Assembly (NCBI GenBank): GCA_013054445.1
Contig: JAAMPI010000137.1
Coordinates: forward strand, 1-61,114
DNA from: Cudoniella acicularis
Lineage: Eukaryota > Ascomycota > Leotiomycetes > Helotiales > Helotiaceae
Reading direction: 5' to 3'
Length of the DNA: 61,114 bases
Shown here piece after piece: positions 13,158 through 23,222 of this stretch. A program made the position numbers and the translations under genes. The first letter of the stretch is position 1. Each line of letters opens with the position of its first letter. The notes under the pieces were generated by a model. The model ran no database searches. It saw only the letters and a list, made by a program, of their open reading frames with translations, and was not told the DNA's origin.

Positions 13158-13757
13158 TCAGGCAATAATGAGCCCCATATCCTCCGTCAGGGTATGGACA
13201 TCACTTACCAAGTTGTTTTGACATTCATCTTCCAGGCTCTTCCAGAGCAAGATGTAAATAGATTCAGTGTCATCCTGGCTGAAGTCAGGTGAGAAAGGAA
13301 GTTCCAGGAGTTGGTGATTCCAGGCAAACCTTCAACCATATATTTCCGTTTTGTTCGTAGACCATTGAGTTTTTCTGATCCTCCTCTTCTCTGGATAATT
13401 TGCGAATGGCTTCAGTGTCATCCTGACTGAAGTGCAGAGAGGAAAGAGGCCCCTACAAGATGACCTTGTTCAGCAACCCTTCGGCATTCCGTCGTATTTT
13501 GATTTGAAGGTTGATCCTGCTTGTTCACCGTCTCTCCACGCTCCTCCTCTAAGATAGCTCGGGCGACTTCAGTATAATCCTGACCAAAATCCTAAACATC
13601 TCGGCAATCCGGATACTCAAAGATAACTGTCTACTGGTATGAGTGCGAGCGCGGCTTCGAGGACGGGCCAAGGTGTTCGTCTGTGTTTCACATTCTCATC
13701 AAACTTACTGAAACAGTGCCCGATGCGATCCTGTTCGACAACGTGCAAATGATGCAT
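13158..13757 (-). CDS. possible small gene built from repeated exon+intron units
   Basis: Proposed minus-strand model, exons 13635-13757, 13478-13579, 13330-13422 and 13158-13274 (123, 102, 93 and 117 nt, all multiples of three), giving about 144 residues from ATG (MHHLHVVEQD) to TGA. The three introns (13580-13634, 13423-13477, 13275-13329) are each exactly 55 nt, in phase 0, and end in CAG before a GAT codon. Exons 2-4 begin with related sequence: DYTEVARAIL, DDTEAIRKLS, DDTESIYILL. Introns 2 and 3 also resemble each other in their last 25 bases, so exon and intron were duplicated together. Donors (GTAGAC, GTTGCT, GTTTGC) are weak. No family is recognised. It may instead be a decayed tandem repeat with no expressed protein. 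Confidence 0.35.
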
Positions 13758-14243
13758 TCAAACAACAATGAGAACGCAATGTTTTGGTTTGCAACCTGCC
13801 AGACAACTGTCCCTCGTTTGCATTTTCCTCTCATATCATATAAATTGTAAACTTCACGATCGTTCCTTCGAATCGCAGGGATTACAAATCGAGGAAGAAT
13901 TGTTTGGCCAAATCAACCCCAAGCCGCAGAAAGTGTGGCATTTATGGATTGGGCGGGTTGAAAAGTGAGTGGCGTGGTTGAGCAGTTTTGAAGATTCACA
14001 TTGCATAAAAATCGCAGGAGGATCATGTTTACTTGAACGATTATTTGAGCATCGTGTAAGCTTGTAAACCTGTAGATAGGTGACAGGTATATTGGATAGA
14101 AAGAAAAAAAAAAGAAACTCGCCCTATCACGATAGCTTGAAGTGAGCCCCAAAACCACTTTGCCTGAGGCCACCAAAAATTACTCTCTGAAGCTACCAGA
14201 CATCACGAATTTCACAGCTCCCCCAAAAGCCAACACTGTCAAG
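13758..14243. other. intergenic / promoter of the 14244 gene
   Basis: No gene recognised. An A-rich run lies near 14100. The sequence is the probable shared promoter of the divergent 13757 (minus) and 14244 (plus) genes. Confidence 0.4.
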
Positions 14244-15446
14244 ATGGACTACAGCGATATACCAAAGATACCTGGACAATACCCGGAAAAGCCACTCCAT
14301 CAATTGGCAGTGCTGCGACTTATTCGACCCCATCCGGGTCTCTATCTTCACGGAGACGAAGACGATGGTACTGGAACCAGTCTGCGGGACCAGCGAGCGG
14401 CATTCGACGCCCACGGCATCGACATACTTCTCATCGTCATCCGACAGTTACTGAGCTTTGGGTATGGGATCGACATACCTCCTGGTCTGCAGCTCACGGC
14501 AGCAGAGAGCATGCTCCTTGATGTGGCAATGAGAGACTTGGGCTGGCAAAATGGCGAGGATTGGATAATGAAACGCAGTATCGTGGATCAACTGCAATCT
14601 CAGAAACAATCTTCAACACCATCTGTCCTATCGTTTGCCGAACTCCTGGCACACCCGCAACTGAGCAACCTGTTCACCAACAACCTCCAGTTCCGCATGA
14701 TCTCTCAACACCATTATTCAAGGGCAGGTCCTACTGGCAAACAACCCGAAGGGGAAGGGAAGTTGGAGTCAGGCAAATGGGAATATAATAGCCAGGAATT
14801 GGTAGATCAGAACGTCCTGCGGACGAAGAGCTCCAGTCAACTGGGGCTCTGGATCACAAATAAATTCAACGAAACTTCTACTGCTTCTAGTTCTATTAGA
14901 ATGCTTAGTCGCAGGCCGAAGTTTCTGCGAATCACTCTCGATGTCAGCCCACCAGGGTGTCCTCTTTCGGATCTCAAGATTTTGCAATTCAGAGCGCCTG
15001 AAATATACACTAAATGGGTACACAATTCTCCTCAGGTGTCAACCGGCATTCAGGAAGCAATGTATCAATTGTGTGCCGTGGTACGTACGCATTCCGAGGG
15101 ACAGAACTCTGAGAGAGTCCGAGCATACTGGAAGGATGGCGCAGAGATTGTACCTGCGCAAGTGGGTATATTCGAACAGAAGGAGCCCGATTTGGTCAGC
15201 GATCAAGAATGGAGCATTCAGCAAGAGGGAAGCTATGAGCTATTCTATTTTCGCGTCTGTCGTCCAGAGGGTTGGCCTGAACAGCAGATGGATGATCAAG
15301 CCGAGGAGTCCCAGGCACGGTCTTGGGTTCAACGGTCGGAAGCACGCAAAGCCGTTAGCGATTTTTCAAGTCCTGTCATTTCTCCAATTGCCACGCAAGC
15401 AACAGCTAGCATGGATAGTAAGCCATTGGAGGGCGCGTCGACGTAA
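14244..15446 (+). CDS. orphan protein of unknown function
   Basis: Intronless frame of 400 residues, starting at the ATG of 14244 (MDYSDIPKIPGQYPEKP). The frame is open upstream but without another ATG. The protein has a predicted helical region around LLIVIRQLLSFGYGI, a middle part with LFTNNLQFRMISQHHYS and WEYNSQELVDQNVL, and an acidic/polar C-terminus. I see no signal peptide, membrane helix or catalytic motif. It lies upstream of, and in the same orientation as, the coiled-coil gene at 17993. I do not recognise the family. Coding status rests on the long open frame, its ATG and normal codon use. Confidence 0.6.
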   Translation: MDYSDIPKIPGQYPEKPLHQLAVLRLIRPHPGLYLHGDEDDGTGTSLRDQRAAFDAHGIDILLIVIRQLLSFGYGIDIPPGLQLTAAESMLLDVAMRDLGWQNGEDWIMKRSIVDQLQSQKQSSTPSVLSFAELLAHPQLSNLFTNNLQFRMISQHHYSRAGPTGKQPEGEGKLESGKWEYNSQELVDQNVLRTKSSSQLGLWITNKFNETSTASSSIRMLSRRPKFLRITLDVSPPGCPLSDLKILQFRAPEIYTKWVHNSPQVSTGIQEAMYQLCAVVRTHSEGQNSERVRAYWKDGAEIVPAQVGIFEQKEPDLVSDQEWSIQQEGSYELFYFRVCRPEGWPEQQMDDQAEESQARSWVQRSEARKAVSDFSSPVISPIATQATASMDSKPLEGAST

Positions 15447-16390
15447 TGGTTTGATTTACCATAGGTGTTCCCAGCGGGAACCTGGCAACCGCAAGTACCT
15501 AGCAGGTTACTTCGTGCCATTGAGTCGCCTGACCATCCTCCTGAACTCCAGGTTCACATAACCATATAAGAGGATAGTCTTTGATGAAGACCTCTTCTTA
15601 CATACTTCCTTGTGGCGTTGAAGTCAATCTGCTACCAGACCCGGTATCACTTGGGATCACTTGTCGGGTACACCCTTTTAAGCATTTGCTACTACCTACT
15701 TTTGATCAAAACCTCATAAGCTGGGCTAACGAGTGGACAGAAGACTTGTGGATACCAGCGCATCTACAGGATCCTGTCAGCGAGGAAAACCCTCGGCACA
15801 GAATCACACGCACCTGAAAAGAGGGAAGGGAAGTCTTCTTGATGAAATTCAACGCACCCAAGGTTGTGCAATGTACGAGAAGGATTGTGCGGGAGTCCCA
15901 CACAAAATTGTTCCAAACCGAACAATCTTATCGTCGTTTATTGCGCCGTCTTGGTTGCTTGCAAAATAACAAGCTTATGTGGGCAGCTTACAGATCAGTG
16001 GAGCCTTACTCCATGAAACTAAAACTGACAATTAATTAATAGAATGCCGTTTTGCACCCGAAAGAGGTAGTCCCAAGTTAAATAACTACCTTGATCCGCC
16101 TAGCACACGCTTCAAAATCCTTTCGAGGAGACCTGGGAGTATGACGGATTCAGACGAGACGTCGTTGGCTCGGACTACAGGACCAGCATCAGGCAGTGAG
16201 GAAAAGCGAAGATTCGTCCGAACTCTGAATGGAAAAGTCCCACAATTATCTATACATGGGGGGATGCTTCGTCGTCCCTCGCCAGGTTAGATTGGGAGCC
16301 CAGCCACAACACGTTCGAATACCTTCAACACAAGACGACATCGAACTAGGTGATTCAAGAGCACAACACCAATCTGAGGACTCTCTCCCC
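15447..16390. other. intergenic with possible gene debris
   Basis: No intact frame. Scattered short coding-like stretches occur in changing frames. The region leads into the relic at 16391. Confidence 0.35.
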
Positions 16391-17021
16391 GTTGCCGCGA
16401 GAGATCGGCTCCGAGCCCGCCAACCTTTCCAGATACCTAACTGCGATGTCGAAGTCCGCGCCCTCTTGCAGGAGTATTAGGCCATCAAGGACAGTTCTTT
16501 GCTGAATCAGAGGCGACGAGTATGACGGAGGATCGCTACTGTAGCACCGCAGCGCGCAATGCGTGGTTGTGTTTGCGCGCACGAACGCCAGCTAAACTTG
16601 GCAACGATGGCCTTTTTCTGTGTGGGCATGGGTGACGAAATTCAAAAGATCCCAGTCCACCAGCATATGGTTTATCCATACTCCTCAGCAACCGATGCAA
16701 CTTTCAGAAAATGGTGTGCCGGGGACAGGGCACAGATGTACACCCCTGAAGACAATATACTAGCCGTGTTTGGATTCTGAAATGTCCTGGGGTCCTGGCA
16801 CGATTCTGGGAACATTACAAATATACCACAAGGCGCTTACCGGGACAATCGAGGATTTGATGCGGCTTTCAATCAGCAGTCTGTAGAAGGCAAGACACGG
16901 AGCTACAGCTTCGTAGAAACCACACCAGCTGCATTTCGACTCAATGGGTGGTTGCTCTGTACGAAAAATTATGCAAACTCTTCAGACGGCAACAATATAC
17001 TGATTGAGGATACTGGCTAGT
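16391..17021 (+). pseudogene. relic related to the neighbouring coiled-coil gene family
   Basis: The segment near 16391-16480 reads ARDRLRARQPFQI and then VEVRALLQEY. At DNA level it resembles the relic at 20398-20470 (shared words CGAGCCCGCCAA and CGA..TC.GA.GT.GAA). Downstream, a coding-like frame (16559-16780, then about 16783-17021) includes GNITNIPQGAYRDNRGF and AFRLNGWLLC but is split by stops. I read this as decayed gene sequence flanking the intact coiled-coil gene. The downstream part may belong to a different ancestral gene. Confidence 0.4.
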
Positions 17022-17992
17022 ACTTGATGTAACAGTGGCTCATCACCAACGTTTCCGACCGATGAACAGAAAGCCTCCAAGCCTACATTCCGTCGTCGGG
17101 CCACAATGATCGGTCTACTTCAGCTCCTCTTCCGCACCCCGTCGATCCCACTACGCTACAAGACAAGAAATGTCAGAACAGCTTCCAAAATTCTATTCAT
17201 CTTCGTGCGTATATTGCTCAACCCCATGCGCAGGCAGTTTCCAGGTGCCGGTTTTCTGCACATGTAGCTCAACTCCATCAGCAGAACTACCAAGACACAT
17301 TCGCGCTCACATCGTTCAACTCCGCGAGTAGAAATGCGATATATATTAGAACTGTTCTAGCTCTGGAAGGCTTAGGGATATAAAGATAATGCACTCAAAT
17401 TACGGCGCGCGAAAATCAGAATGCCACCTCCGCATGTATAGAAAAAATAGTGGCTCATTTGGCTTAATAGTGAAGGAGGACAAAGATGTGGGATTCAATG
17501 TTATTTACGGACAGCTTCGTTTTGACATACATGAAGACATGGGTTGGTGCAAAGAATTGGGAGGTGACATGCTGCTTGCAACGATGTAAGTCTGTATCCT
17601 GTCTTCGTGTACAAAAATTGAAGGAAACTCCACCGACAATGGGGATAAGTAAACCCTCTAGCGCCTCCAACTGGTCGGGGGTATTTATACGTACACGTAG
17701 GAAGCGTGTATGGTTGAAATTGAACTGGTATGTTGTCTTCAGAACCTTTAATTATAGGCCCGAAGTATCGCGGGTATCATTTCGTAAATCGCGTCAGTGT
17801 GCTGTCCTTCCAGCGTAGGCACGCTGAGAACAAACTTCAGGTACTCCATCAGGGCCGAATCTCCGAAGTCGGTCTTAGGATGCCGATTTCGGTCAGATCT
17901 GGCATTTTGGTGTTCCTGCGTGAAATTTTCCTATTGCGTTCCTGCCCCTATTGAATTGTAAGGAAGTCGGCAAACCAGCCACCTTACCGAAT
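17022..17992. other. intergenic, upstream of the coiled-coil gene
   Basis: No supported gene; only short frames on both strands without domains. Confidence 0.4.
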
Positions 17993-19839
17993 ATGGTTAG
18001 TTCCAGCGAGACAGAACACAGAACGCCTGCACCGGGGCAACATGCATCTTTTCATCTGATCAATCATCAATTCCAAGTCTTCCTATCCTCTTTCAAGATG
18101 ATTCCCCAAGCATTCTTGAAAGCGATCGAAGATCAAGTGGAGGGCACCCGGCAATTGTGCCAAACCATCCTTGAGCGCCTAAATGGCCTACCTCAACAAC
18201 GGGCTACAGATAATACTGTAGTGACCGAAGTTGGCAGAGCGATACCAGCTCTTGCTAAAAAAACTGGGTTCTGTTTCGACTACTCTAGCAGAGTGTCAGA
18301 GAAATCTAGAACAAGCCCAGTCGAAGGAAAAAGAAGCCATCGAGCTGTTGGCTAAGGCCACCCGGTCTCGCCAGCAGCTCGAGAGGGACAAGGCTGCTTG
18401 GCAAGTAGCAGAAGCCCAGGCTCTTGAACAGAAGAAGAAGGACGAAGAGTCTGACGTGAGTGATTATGGCTTCTCTGAAAACATCAACTAACTTGTTCTA
18501 GATCCAAAAGCTTCTGAAAGGTATCAACAAGCTGTCGCTGCGACATCTCGACTGTTCCTCCAAAACCCGTACGAATGAGCTGTCCAGCCAAATCAGGGAT
18601 AAAGATAAGGAGCTGAAGAAACTCAACTCCGAACTCTCAACTGCTCGGGAGGGGTTTAAGACCATTGAATCCGAGAGAGGTGAGCAGCTGCTCCAAAAGG
18701 CACTTCACGAAGCCAAGATTGGGCAAATGGAGAAAGAGGTCTTGGGCCTCAAGCTGTCCAATGTCTTGATTCGTGGGACGAGCCAGCTCCAACAACAGCG
18801 CATTGGAGCACTGGGGGAGCAGATTCGAGGGAATGGCCAGCTCCATCTCGAGCGCATCACAGCACTCGAGAAGGAACGCGATGCTGCTCTGAGTGCAAAA
18901 GATCCATTGCACAGCCGAGTCAACGAGCAAGCCCTTCTAATCAGAACCTTGGAAAGCCAGCTCTTGGAAGCTAGAAGGGAATTGCAGCAATATGGAACCG
19001 AAAGAGATGCTGCTCGAAACCTCGCCAAAAAAGGGTCTGAAGAACTAGAAAATGCCAAGAGACTCAACTCGAACTTGCAGTCCGAGTTGGATTCCAGTCG
19101 AAAGAAGGCGGCCGAGGAACTCCAAGCTGCCAAAGAGGCCATCGAGAAGTTGCGCGAGCACTTTCAAGCTGATCTTGAGCGATGCTCTAAAGTGGTGACT
19201 CCTCCAATGGATCCTGCTGGTGGTCGCTTGGCCCTTGAGGAGAAGGTTGTGTCAGCCCCAGCGGGGCCGAACTCCATTTCCTCCAATATTTTGCCCAAGG
19301 AGGCTCCGCTAAAAGGTCAGAGCACTGAAAATGTTGGATTGCGAACCCCTCCAAGTGATGGGCCAGCAGTAGACTCAAGTGAGCAACTGGACAGTGCTCG
19401 TCCTAAGAAGCGAAGGAAGAATGAGGATGAAGCCGGACCAGAAGCCAAAATGCGAAGTGAATGGCATGACATGGCCAAGGGTCATTGTCGCATGTTGGTC
19501 GAGCTCACTCCTTCTCCTGACTCGGATATCCCAGTGGCGATGCGAGTAATTGCTCAGATTTTCCTATGCAAGAAGGACACCGTGCTCAAGCTCCAAGAGT
19601 ACAAGAAGGTTCCGCTTGCTAAGCGGCAAGAGTGGCAGTGCCTGAGCACTATCATCTCGATCGGTCATCGCTATGCCGAGAAAATCCAAGCAGATTTCCA
19701 GTGCAAGGATTGTCGCGGAAGCCCTTGGTGTGTCCAGGTCAAAGATCAAGGAGGTATCTTGTTCTTCAGGATGGTGGGTAAAGACGGAAAGGCTGTTCCA
19801 GCACTACCTCTTCCCATTACACCAAGGATAGGATCGTGA
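17993..19839 (+). CDS. coiled-coil protein of unknown function (one frame break)
   Basis: The ATG at 17993 (MVSSSETEHRTPAPGQ) or 18098 (MIPQAFLKAIED) starts the gene. An intron at 18456-18501 (46 nt, GTGAGT...CTAACTTGTTCTAG) is clear and in phase 0. Exon 2 runs to a TGA at 19839. Most of the protein is charged heptad-like sequence (LAECQRNLEQAQSKEKEAIE, LESQLLEARRELQQY, ELQAAKEAIEKLREHFQ), i.e. long coiled coil. A basic PKKRRKNED stretch resembles a nuclear-localisation signal. The C-terminal about 110 residues look globular and include CKDCRGSPWC. Within exon 1 the frame shifts once. The N-terminal frame and the coiled-coil frame meet at a seven-A run (18257-18263), where one A fewer would make them continuous. 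Nuclear location is inference only. Confidence 0.6.
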
Positions 19840-20343
19840 GATTGTCCAGCGGGCAATCTACCCCTATATTTGATCTTTCAAGCGAGAGCCTTCCGCAAGC
19901 GCAGATGCGATGTGAGACCTGGTGAGTGAGGCATGTCAAGCGGGTCGGACTTTTGAATGCCACGAGAGGGTCAACGCAAGCGCGTGCTTTGAGTCATCTC
20001 CGTTCTTGATTACGATGAAAACAGCATTATTAAAGCAGAGGTCCACAATCGCAAAAATGCTCACCAATAAGGTCTGTTACTTCCACAATCCGAAGTATCA
20101 TACCACGGTGAAGATTCACAATCGCAAAGATATTCAAAGTTACTGAGTACTTCAGCCATTTCTCAGTCAGAACAACAAGCCAAGGGAACTGGGAGCTGCA
20201 AAATACATAACTTGGACTACTTGCACGCTCACATGGATAGCCCGCAAGAACCTAGAGCTGCAAAATCACGCATCATGAACCATAATAAGCACGTCAATGG
20301 TCAACTTCCCTCATGTCCAAGGTGGGAGGCACGGCAGTGCTGA
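19840..20343. other. intergenic
   Basis: This is the 3' flank of the coiled-coil gene. No gene is seen. The near-identical short words CACAATCGCAAA at about 20044 and 20118 form a local direct repeat. Confidence 0.4.
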
Positions 20344-20770
20344 TTGCGCAATTCTGTTGGCGGGGTCCGAATGATAGCCACACGGTGTGAGGACAGTATC
20401 GAGCGCCTGACGAGAGAGACTAACTTCGAGCCCGCCAAACCATCCAGACAACGAACTCGGAGGTGGAACTGCAGGCTTCTCGTAAGGAGGCCGAAGAGGC
20501 CAAAACACATCCAGAAAACCTCGTCGAAGAGAAGAACAAACTAGAAGAAGCTTCATGCTGAACGTGCCAACAATGAGAATACTATTAAGGAACTTCCCGG
20601 GCTCAGGGGAAAGGCTAACAAGGACCTCTTCTTGCAAGTCTTGCGGAGATGGAGGAAATCCAACACGTCACTATAGATGAGTTAGAGAAAGAGCGTGGTA
20701 AATGAAGCTTGTTAGTAAGGATGAATCGGTCAGCATTCTCGAGAATCAACTGACCGAGGTCACTTGAAGG
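20344..20770 (+). pseudogene. decayed coiled-coil gene fragment
   Basis: The plus strand encodes coiled-coil-like stretches in shifting frames: LRARQTIQTTNSEVELQASR, then KEAEEAKTHPENLVEEKNKL, and later EMEEIQHVTIDELEKERGK. Stops and frame changes lie between them. Composition and the LRARQ word match the relic at 16391 and resemble the intact gene at 17993-19839. The three loci probably come from local duplication followed by loss of the flanking copies. Confidence 0.5.
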
Positions 20771-22596
20771 TGTTGGAAAACCGTTATTCACGGAATTTGG
20801 TAAACCGTGGTGTGTGATGGGCTGAGAATGAAGAGAGAATTGGGGGGTATTGGTTTAAATGTTGGAGTCTCACGCACACCCATCCAACGCGGCTAAAGAG
20901 ATGGCCAATGAATGCATCTGGACTATTCCAAGATGGGCCGTGGATTGCCATTAAGAAGCTCAGTAGAAGATGCGGAGGAGACGAGTATGATGTGGCAGCC
21001 GTTTCCATCCACCAGATCGAAGGGGGTGACAGAAAAACATCGAGGACATGGCAGCTGTCAACTACCACCTCCGACACCAATGTAGTGTCTGAAGTGTTTC
21101 TGCTGTACCTGCACAGCTAGATGGGATAATTCCCGACTAAGCTCAAGTTTTCAACTGACCTTGCCAGTTATTTCATTTGAAGAAATTGGCGGGACGAAGT
21201 GTGTTGCGATTGGGGAAACTTTTGTTACTGTGGAGTTCATGAAATTTGTGTGAGGTCAATACGTAACTAGAGAGATTCTGTTGGGATGAATTGAATGTGT
21301 TCATGCAGAACTACGAGTGGATAAGATGAGGTTTTAATGCTTGGATTGAGTGATATCTGCTGAAGGGAAACCCCTATTTTTATAGAAGGCAGGAGAGAAG
21401 TATGCATTCAGCATATCGTTTCAACAGAATGTGATGAGGTTAATAGGACGGCTCAACCCTCTGCTCTCCGGAGATTACGCATGGGAGTTGATAGATTCCA
21501 ATCGAATAACATCACACTGAAATATTTCCTAGTCTTATATCAAAAACTTATTATACCACTATCATTAATCTGTTATTTTTTAGTGTCGGTTATTGACAAA
21601 ACAACTGTTTGATTCTTTTGGCAGTTCCGAATTAATCAATTGGACAAGCCTCATAAGTCTCCGGCCTCCGGGATTGCCGGGTGCGTGAATCCAGCTCTTC
21701 TGCCGATGAGGGCCCAACCATTGAACTGAAGCTCTCTCTCGAATGCGAGTATGGAGGATGCTCAAACATTCGTCATTTAGACAATGGACGCAAGCCCGTA
21801 GGGTTGTGTGTTCTAGACAGTGGACACCGTGAAACATGACACAATACTAGCTGTATACCTGCATTAATGAGGTCCAAAGGATTGGACTGCTACTTCCGCC
21901 TTAAATAGAGTCCCAGAAAGAAAAAGAATCATACATTGGGCAAGTTTGTGGGGTTCGTGTGCTATGGGCACCATGAAACATGACACAATGCTAGCTGAAA
22001 ACCTGTTGGTGAGACTCTAATGATGCGACTGCCCGTTTTATCTTGAACCCAGGTGATTGCACAGGTAATGTCCTACTTTGGATACTTATCGCAAGCCTTG
22101 GGAAATAGTATGTGTGGTGCAGGAAGGAAGACACCATGGAATAGGTGCATGGTTTCGCGGATAGGCCTCAGAGTCAAGATTTCGGGTGCAGTCTAACACA
22201 GTATAACCAAGATAGTCACAATTACTATAGGTTAAAGTTTCTCTAGGTTACTAGTTATCGCTCTTAGTGTCCTTCTTTTCCCGCTTTTATATTATTTTCC
22301 TTATATAAGAAAATAAAATCATTTCTCCTTCTTCTATATTAGAAGAGTTAGGCCTAGAAGCGCTTATCTAACTCTTAAGAACAGTTAAGTATATATTAAT
22401 ATTCTCGAATCTCTATCTAATATAGATATAAGATGTTGTAGTGGGGAAGTCAGTCGGTCGCTAGGTGGTCACGTGGTCGCAGACACGTGACCTACGCGAA
22501 GGAGGATAAAAGACGTGTTCTCGGGCAGCTTAGCTTCCTCTCTTCAAGTCAAATTAACGTCTATTTGAACTCCCTCCCTTTTGGGTGTAGAAGGAC
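20771..22596. other. repeat-rich intergenic DNA
   Basis: No intact gene. It contains the direct repeat described at 21801/21951. From about 22260 to 22440 it becomes very AT-rich (TATATTAATATT, TATAAGAAAAT), as in RIP-mutated DNA. Confidence 0.45.
21801..22003. repeat. diverged direct repeat of about 50-60 bp, two copies
   Basis: Copies at about 21801-21860 and 21951-22003 share GGTT(G/C)GTGTG, CACC(G/A)TGAAACATGACACAAT and CTAGCTG..ACCTG. Read on the minus strand the first copy gives MFHGVHCLEH followed by an open frame to 21580; the HxxHC word is weakly reminiscent of UstYa/DUF3328 proteins, but this is too little to call a gene. Confidence 0.4.
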
Positions 22597-22858
22597 TGTC
22601 ACAGACCTGGTTTGACGCGTCTCCCTCACCTGACGCGTCCCCCTTACCTGGCGCGTCCCCCTTACCTGACGCGTCCCCGACGCGCCCCCCTTGTCACGTG
22701 TCCTAGTCCGTGCTGGACTCACCTCCTGTATATAAGGCCCCTTCGGGGCCACCTCTCTTCTTCTCTCCTCAGCTTAGTTTCTTCGTGAATACAGCACCTT
22801 CTTGCAAATACGTCCCTACGTGACGTCAGGGCCCTCGTGCCTTTGCAGAGCTGTAACA
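22597..22858 (+). mobile_element. solo LTR of a retrotransposon (candidate)
   Basis: Begins TGTCACAGACC and ends GAGCTGTAACA, so the termini form an imperfect TG...CA inverted repeat. It is flanked by AGGAC and ACGAC, a 5-bp target-site duplication with one mismatch. Inside are a run of ACGCGT repeats (22613-22692), a TATA-like GTATATAAGG at about 22728, a GGCCCC/GGGGCC hairpin directly after it, and a pyrimidine tract. This layout fits U3-R-U5. No internal retrotransposon coding sequence is adjacent, so it is a solo LTR. Orientation is taken from the TATA-like box. Confidence 0.6.
22613..22692 (+). repeat. 18-bp tandem repeat with ACGCGT cores
   Basis: Four consecutive units at 22613, 22631, 22649 and 22667 follow the pattern TGACGCGTCCCCCTTACC, with a C-to-T/A change or two each; the fourth ends in GACGCGCCCCCCTT. 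They sit in the presumed U3 part of the LTR, where tandem enhancer-like repeats are common. Confidence 0.75.
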
Positions 22859-23222
22859 ACGACCACCACGACCTATATAGCTATATAGTTTTCCTTAAGA
22901 TGAATTTCGTACTCAACTCATATTCTAATATCATCACTTTGGTTAGGATAACGCTCTACCAGAACCTGCTTGACGCTTCTAAGGCTAAGTAAACCCCGTT
23001 CACGTGACATTGAGATCTCACGTGATAACAGAACGTTATAGCTAGGGCCTTAGCTGCGTAGGCAGTTTATAGTATTTATATCGAGATATAGAAAGCAATC
23101 TTCTTCCCGAAATTTAAATAAATCTAATAGTATATCTTCTTAGGAAATGTGTCAATTATAGAGATGAACTTGGCTTCATATTTTGTTCATTGCATACTGA
23201 GCCTTTCCCTGTCGTTTTATCA
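22859..23222. other. intergenic
   Basis: AT-rich sequence between the LTR and the 3' end of the F-box-like gene. No gene is seen. Confidence 0.5.

Noticed and set aside
22433..22596. TGTTGTAG at 22433 as the left end of a longer LTR
   Set aside because: TGTCACAG at 22597 pairs better with the CTGTAACA end and gives a near-matching 5-bp duplication; 22433 gives neither.
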